From Bacteroidales bacterium (GTDB lineage Bacteria; Bacteroidota; Bacteroidia; Bacteroidales; UBA932): a DNA stretch of 64,000 nt. Made by a program: the position numbers and the translations under genes. Of this stretch, positions 61,001 to 64,000 are shown one piece after another. Every line of letters begins with the position of its first letter. Position 1 is the stretch's first letter. The stretch is from the NCBI GenBank assembly GCA_015060325.1, contig SUYQ01000004.1:92690-156689 (forward strand), read 5' to 3'. The notes under the pieces are model-generated. The model was not told the origin of the DNA. It made no database searches and saw only the letters and a program-made list of their open reading frames with translations.

Positions 61001-62288
61001 CGACTGCTACTCCCAGAGGAGTGAACAGAAGTATCGTAAGCACTAATGCTGTAAGCATGTAACCGAAACCCTTAGGCATTCTCTCGAAGAAGGCGTCTGC
61101 TTTTTTTGAAAGTCCGAACAGCCATGCAAGCTTCTTGATCAGTGCAGCAGGTATATCAAAAGGTATACGGCATCTGCCTTGATAGAATCTGGTGAAATTG
61201 ACGAATTGAAGGAGCATCATGACAATTATTCCGACGATGACTCCCTGTGCCATGTCCATGCCGATCATCTTGTCATTCAAAGGGTCGTTCATTGAGAACA
61301 TCATGAGGAGACAGATTCCTGTCAGCAGCATTATGATCGAAAGAATGCTGTGATCTGCCCCTTTGTTGCGCAGCTTGTATACCAGCATGAATATCCACCA
61401 GACTGCAAAGAATACTCCTATGTATATGTACATGGAGGTAAGATAGCTGTCAAGCGACCTCACTGTGATCAGATGATCTGATTTGAGGTTCTTCAAGGTG
61501 AGCGTATTGAATACCTTGACCTTATGTCTCTGTTCAGTGAACCCGAATTCCAGTTTTCCGTTCTTTCCTGTCTTTTCAAGCGTCCCCTCTACAGTTCCCT
61601 TTGAAGTTCCGTATTCATATCCTTCCCTGATAGGGATCACGCTGTATGAAAGCGATTTGTCCAGACCTGTGAATGATGCTTTGCCGGAAGCATCGGTCCG
61701 TGCAAATGCTAAGGTCCTTATGTCAGGCTTGTTTTCATTATTGATGAAGTGTTCATAAAGGCGTACAGTCACACCTTTGCATGGCTCTTCATCTTTGCCC
61801 AAGAATCTGGATATAAGTCCGGCATTTTCATTGATTCGACATACACGTACGCTGATGCTTCCTGAATGATCCTTGTCAACCGCCGCTTCGGACCTTAAGG
61901 ATTCTGGGTCGAGCTTCCGGAATTCGTCATCTATACCCATTGCTTCCTTTTCGTTGTTGAGAAGCATCCGGTAGTATTCAGACCCGTCGGAATTGATCAG
62001 TTCTGAAGGTATCTTCCAGTCCCGTTTGTTCAGGTCATAAAGAGATGTCAGTCTCTTGCCGCTTTGAAGTACAGATTTGAGATGATGTACAGCAAACGCG
62101 GCATCCTCCTCTGTTGGAAGATAGTTCTTCATCATGATTGCCTTTACCAATGATGCCGAGTCGGATGTGCATCTCTCGAGTACCACAGATGCCTCATCCA
62201 TCTTATAGCGCTCCTGGTAGTTAGTAACCAGTCTTCCGAACAGCAGCACCAGTATGATTGTCGCAAAAAGTAATGAAAATCTTTTCAT
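58029..62288 (-). CDS. SEDS glycosyltransferase-class B PBP fusion (RodA/FtsW + transpeptidase)
   Basis: One 1,419-residue polypeptide. Residues 1-25 are a signal anchor, and about 30-280 a periplasmic domain with a Cna-B/prealbumin-like part (about 170-250). From 285 to about 785 is a SEDS polymerase with its motifs Q-P-S-E-I-A-K (443-449), G-L-A-S-G-G-L-T-G-Q-G, H-T-D-M (Asp684), G-E-Q-I-G-F-L-G and T-G-V-T-V-P-F-F-S-F-G. A further helix (about 810-830) leads into a class B PBP: I-Y-D-R-N-G, S-S-A-K (1126-1129), S-S-N (1176-1178) and K-T-G (1342-1344). Both lipid II polymerase and transpeptidase sites look intact. The ATG at 62288 gives the signal anchor. Confidence 0.93.
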   Translation of the reverse strand: MKRFSLLFATIILVLLFGRLVTNYQERYKMDEASVVLERCTSDSASLVKAIMMKNYLPTEEDAAFAVHHLKSVLQSGKRLTSLYDLNKRDWKIPSELINSDGSEYYRMLLNNEKEAMGIDDEFRKLDPESLRSEAAVDKDHSGSISVRVCRINENAGLISRFLGKDEEPCKGVTVRLYEHFINNENKPDIRTLAFARTDASGKASFTGLDKSLSYSVIPIREGYEYGTSKGTVEGTLEKTGKNGKLEFGFTEQRHKVKVFNTLTLKNLKSDHLITVRSLDSYLTSMYIYIGVFFAVWWIFMLVYKLRNKGADHSILSIIMLLTGICLLMMFSMNDPLNDKMIGMDMAQGVIVGIIVMMLLQFVNFTRFYQGRCRIPFDIPAALIKKLAWLFGLSKKADAFFERMPKGFGYMLTALVLTILLFTPLGVAVGGMKVNLNIGIIFQPSEIAKYLIVIFMAAFFCTNAEKIVKFSSKGNVDLFGAKVRMLGGILLGLIFLMGLYLLLGDMGPAMVLAFTFIIMYSIIKSKVDLDGIAENKQLRHILTCDLAMLAYGVASFIFMLYIGSHIGHMWIFCLGWFVLWIGIGMIRKHVFESAVAFNIIIAAFIFGASIMRVLPGLDSVADRLDSRNEMCTNTWGTLPIDGAEADPGENTQVAEGLWGLASGGLTGQGIGKGSPSVIPAFHTDMILSSIGEQIGFLGILVIVILLVMLLRKTIVHGYRTAHPFAFYLCLGIAVVTGVQFIIIALGSTGMIPLTGVTVPFFSFGKVSMILNLAAFGIVLSIAGHNVNSFEYPTEMSEMKRTQMKMYDYPIALVSLAFGAIAVFILGVYLNYQVFERDDTLLRPVYVNNEEGYPVVNYNPRIKMVADKMPIGNIYDRNGVLLASCDASAIMEMRDKYLSYGVDSLAFDAHLKTRLRRYYPFGNHLFFMLGDYNTRLFFTSGGSRGYIAEEKHLSHLRGYDDRLKINGEYVKVNLESESYRPGKFMKADSATVTSNVQIRDYSVLLPTLKDGKEVTTEPEDVRLTLDAVLQTNLQNKLQEFVLNDKNKFDHGRVKYKDTPPLRISVVIMDAHKGDLLASAMYPLPDQQYLMSLSDKELNIYRDNHKPADWWAYTDMDLGLCHMTPPGSSAKVLTSIAALQQEGASIADTMIYIHPIEAIYHDEPRGEYIDMEEALIHSSNPYFVHLLNSRNLYEPLVNLYADMGCMIDKVKLTDTDGLNETEIRTLWTDKALELTGSAVSKYNTYMEKGQAKKINNGYFPPCCAWAWGQGGLLATPLSMAQATSVAVNGGYLPEVRFTIDQESSEGKKILDQREALKLQHMLRNTAKSSQTLYDYWNRRNMGGKTGTPEREWTDSDGILHKHLNDGWYVCFIRNVDMDGEKTDLSVALRLERGPASGPALLVTKNVILPVLEDLKYINKQL

Positions 62289-62314
62289 AGATGACAGGAA
62301 AGTGAATAATTGAA

Positions 62315-62346
62315 CAAAGTTAACAAATACTTGCAAATAAAACAAA
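62315..62346 (-). promoter_or_regulatory. Promoter of the SEDS-PBP/kinase/FHA/PP2C operon
   Basis: On the minus strand TTTG (62343-62346), a 20-nt spacer and TAACTTTG (62315-62322) fit the Bacteroidota promoter, with the ATG at 62288. All five genes downstream are separated by 30 nt or less. Confidence 0.7.
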
Positions 62347-62409
62347 GTCACTTTCAGGATAGTCTTGAATGCAATGATATGGCTGTTTGGATTATATACT
62401 CTCCTTAAA

Positions 62410-62450
62410 TTTGGGATACTTTTCCAGAATTTATATTTTTGTATCCCAAA
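62410..62450 (+). promoter_or_regulatory. Kinase promoter spanned by a perfect inverted repeat
   Basis: TTTG at 62410-62413 and TATTTTTG at 62434-62441 (20-nt spacer) make a promoter for the kinase gene at 62469. TTTGGGATAC (62410-62419) and GTATCCCAAA (62441-62450) are perfect inverted repeats; the left half covers the -33 element and the right half starts at the last base of the -7 box. Centre-to-centre distance is 31 bp, about three helical turns, as for a two-site operator. Confidence 0.7.
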
Positions 62451-62468
62451 TCAAAAATTTATTCGGTT

Positions 62469-63749
62469 ATGCATCTAGGAAAGGATACTGTACTGCAAGG
62501 AGGAAAATACAGAATAGAAAAAATGCTCGGCCAGGGTGGCTTCGGCATCACTTATCTGGCATTCCAGCCCGGGCTGAACCGCAAGGTTGCGATCAAGGAG
62601 TTCTTCATGAAAGATCTTTGCAATCGCGATCCCGAAAGTTCCAGTATCACCGTACCGTCAGTCGGAAGCCGTGAGCTGGTGGAGAAATTCAAAGCGAAGT
62701 TCCTTAAGGAGGCCAGCACGATTGCCGGAATGGATAATGTACATATAGTGCGTATTCATGACATATTTGAAGAGAACGGCACCGCCTACTATGTGATGGA
62801 ATATCTTGGAGAGGAAAATCTTCAGTCACGTATTCCGATGGCAGGGATGGAGTTGGACAAGGCTATGGACTATGTGCGTCAGATTGCACAAGCTCTTTCA
62901 TATATCCATTCCCAAAATATTCTGCATCTTGATATCAAGCCTTCCAATATCCTGTTCCGCCATGGTACAGAGGTCGTGCTCATAGACTTCGGCATTTCCA
63001 AGCATTATGATGGTACAGACGGCGGCCAGACCAGTTCGACACCGGTAGGTCTCAGTCGCGGATATGCCCCGCTTGAGCAGAATATGGCTGGAGGAGTTTC
63101 TCAGTTCACACCAGCTACCGACATCTATTCTCTGGGTGCTACATTCTATAAGCTGCTCACCGGCAAGACTCCGCCGTCTGCAGAAGAAGTGAATGAAGAC
63201 GGTCTGCCGGCTTTCGACAGATCGTTGCCTTCCGGTATTGTTTCGGTGATAGAAAAGTCTATGCGGCCTAGACGAAAGGAGCGTCCGCAGACTGTCGGCG
63301 AATTCATGGAACTTCTTGATAAAGCCTGTGCCGACAGACAAAAGGGTGATGTGAAGCCTCAGAAACATGAACCGCCACTCCCCTCTGTTCAGGATGATAA
63401 GACTGTGATCGGATCTGGTTCTTCGTTTCAAGAAATTGACAAGCCTCTCCCGCAGAAAAAGAAATCAAGATTTTCGATCAACTTGCTAATATTCGTCATT
63501 GCAATCGGCATTCTCATCGGTCTGATTTATGTTATTTCTTTAGATAAGGATAATTCGGATAGAGCAAAGTATCAGGAAGTAGTGGCTACGGATGAAGATG
63601 TATATTCGGAAGATGCTGCATATGCGCCAGAATCTGAAGCTGAAGAAGCGTGGGATTATGACGTTGACGTTGAAACTGTAGATTATGAAGCGTGGGATTA
63701 TCCCGATACTGCTGTTGTCGAGACTGCTGTTGTCGAGACCGAGTGGTGA
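62469..63749 (+). CDS. Membrane Ser/Thr protein kinase
   Basis: A 426-residue kinase: Gly loop G-Q-G-G-F-G (21-26), V-A-I-K (Lys43), H-L-D-I-K-P-S-N (153-160), D-F-G (173-175), then a juxtamembrane linker with D-D-K-T-V-I-G (309-315), one membrane helix (336-356) and an outside tail of about 70 acidic residues with repeated A-W-D-Y and V-V-E-T units. There are no PASTA domains. It is divergent from the SEDS-PBP operon with 180 bp between the start codons. D-K-T-V-I could be an autophosphorylation site read by the FHA protein; that is inference. The ATG at 62469 follows the promoter. Confidence 0.93.
   Translation: MHLGKDTVLQGGKYRIEKMLGQGGFGITYLAFQPGLNRKVAIKEFFMKDLCNRDPESSSITVPSVGSRELVEKFKAKFLKEASTIAGMDNVHIVRIHDIFEENGTAYYVMEYLGEENLQSRIPMAGMELDKAMDYVRQIAQALSYIHSQNILHLDIKPSNILFRHGTEVVLIDFGISKHYDGTDGGQTSSTPVGLSRGYAPLEQNMAGGVSQFTPATDIYSLGATFYKLLTGKTPPSAEEVNEDGLPAFDRSLPSGIVSVIEKSMRPRRKERPQTVGEFMELLDKACADRQKGDVKPQKHEPPLPSVQDDKTVIGSGSSFQEIDKPLPQKKKSRFSINLLIFVIAIGILIGLIYVISLDKDNSDRAKYQEVVATDEDVYSEDAAYAPESEAEEAWDYDVDVETVDYEAWDYPDTAVVETAVVETEW
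63711..63740 (+). repeat. 15-bp tandem repeat in the kinase tail
   Basis: GCTGTTGTCGAGACT is followed directly by GCTGTTGTCGAGACC, encoding A-V-V-E-T twice. The repeat keeps the frame and shows recent duplication in the outside tail. Confidence 0.9.
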
Positions 63750-63782
63750 TTGCTGTACATGTAATCTCCTGAAACATAGTTG

Positions 63783-63833
63783 ATTATCTATAAATACGGT
63801 GGGTCAAAATGACCCACCGTATTTATAGATAAT
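63783..63833. repeat. Palindromic element, copy 3
   Basis: A 24-bp perfect stem with AAA loop. The inner arm CGGTGGGTCA is identical to that of the copies at 27777 and 28311, while the outer arm (ATTATCTATAAATA) is different but still fully complementary. It starts 34 nt after the kinase stop codon and lacks a U tract. Confidence 0.95.
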
Positions 63834-63931
63834 TGCTTGATGAACAGTTAGTTATGTGTCCATATAAATACACATGCTGCATTAGAATACGATTTATCGT
63901 GAGATATTGAAAAATAATATTTATATTTCCT

Positions 63932-64000
63932 CTATAAATCCAGATCAGATACTATCACTGCGCTATGGGTGGCATCATGACTTCTCAGGAGTGCGTGAGG
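63932..64000 (-). CDS. Possible C-terminal end of a gene entering from the right edge
   Basis: On the minus strand a frame open to the window edge encodes 22 residues ending in S-A-V-I-V-S-D-L-D-L and a TAG stop. Nothing identifies the family. An ATG at 63965 on the plus strand also opens a frame to the edge, so the strand is undecided. Confidence 0.2.
   Translation of the reverse strand, partial: PHALLRSHDATHSAVIVSDLDL

Noticed and set aside
63965..64000. Plus-strand ATG opening a frame to the window edge
   Set aside because: Twelve codons are not enough to decide; a minus-strand end of gene is equally possible.

Overview
The window is chromosomal DNA from a member of the order Bacteroidales (phylum Bacteroidota), probably a gut or rumen lineage. 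This rests on DUF5606, DUF3467 and DUF5723 proteins, a lipoprotein TamA (TamL type), a TGS-domain nucleoside kinase, and promoters of the Bacteroidota form (TTTG, about 20 nt, TAnnTTTG) rather than sigma-70 boxes. Genes are dense and run in short operons on both strands. I saw no transposase, integrase, CRISPR array, rRNA or tRNA. One structural RNA (RNase P) and one TPP riboswitch are clear.

Layout. 1-5.1 kb: end of a DUF5606 gene, rimO, a lipoprotein, then an aldo/keto reductase and a nucleoside kinase. 5.1-8.3 kb: a small lipoprotein and a locus of two related membrane proteins flanking an SGNH hydrolase and a PAP2 phosphatase. 8.3-12.2 kb: rnpB, a glutaminyl cyclase lipoprotein, then a TPP riboswitch ahead of a TonB-dependent receptor whose gene carries an in-frame 27-bp tandem repeat. 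12.4-17 kb: a hypothetical gene, a DMT transporter, cinA, pyrD and an XRE regulator. 17-27 kb: queA, an acyltransferase, two Na/Ca exchangers, an NfeD protease, rlmD and a Na/Pi cotransporter. 27.5-28.5 kb: a gene-free island packed with repeats and hairpins. 28.5-40 kb: an envelope lipoprotein plus DUF5723 pair, a pyk operon with two small barrel proteins, rarA and tamL. 40-51 kb: a PLP decarboxylase, two SpoU methyltransferases, a dipeptidase, a GIN-domain protein, and the operon valS-thioesterase-tatA-tatC-abcF. 51-53.9 kb: DUF3467, a KdsC-like phosphatase, a C1 peptidase and pssA.

The most notable region is 53.85-63.75 kb. One minus-strand operon encodes, in order of transcription, a single polypeptide joining a SEDS glycosyltransferase (RodA/FtsW) to a class B penicillin-binding transpeptidase, a divergent membrane Ser/Thr kinase, an FHA protein, a degenerate FHA-like protein, and a membrane PP2C phosphatase. 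A second, more canonical Ser/Thr kinase is divergently transcribed from a promoter spanned by a perfect 10-bp inverted repeat. The gene content (rodA, pbpA, kinase, FHA x2, PP2C, second kinase) matches the actinobacterial pknA/pknB-pbpA-rodA-pstP-fhaB-fhaA cluster, but it sits in a Bacteroidales chromosome with rodA and pbpA fused. I infer a phosphorylation-controlled peptidoglycan synthase.

Dispersed repeats form a second theme: a palindrome with a fixed 10-nt arm and variable but still complementary outer arms (three copies), a 153-bp direct repeat, paired hairpins with a compensatory base change, and short REP-like elements, one of which has expanded inside a coding sequence.
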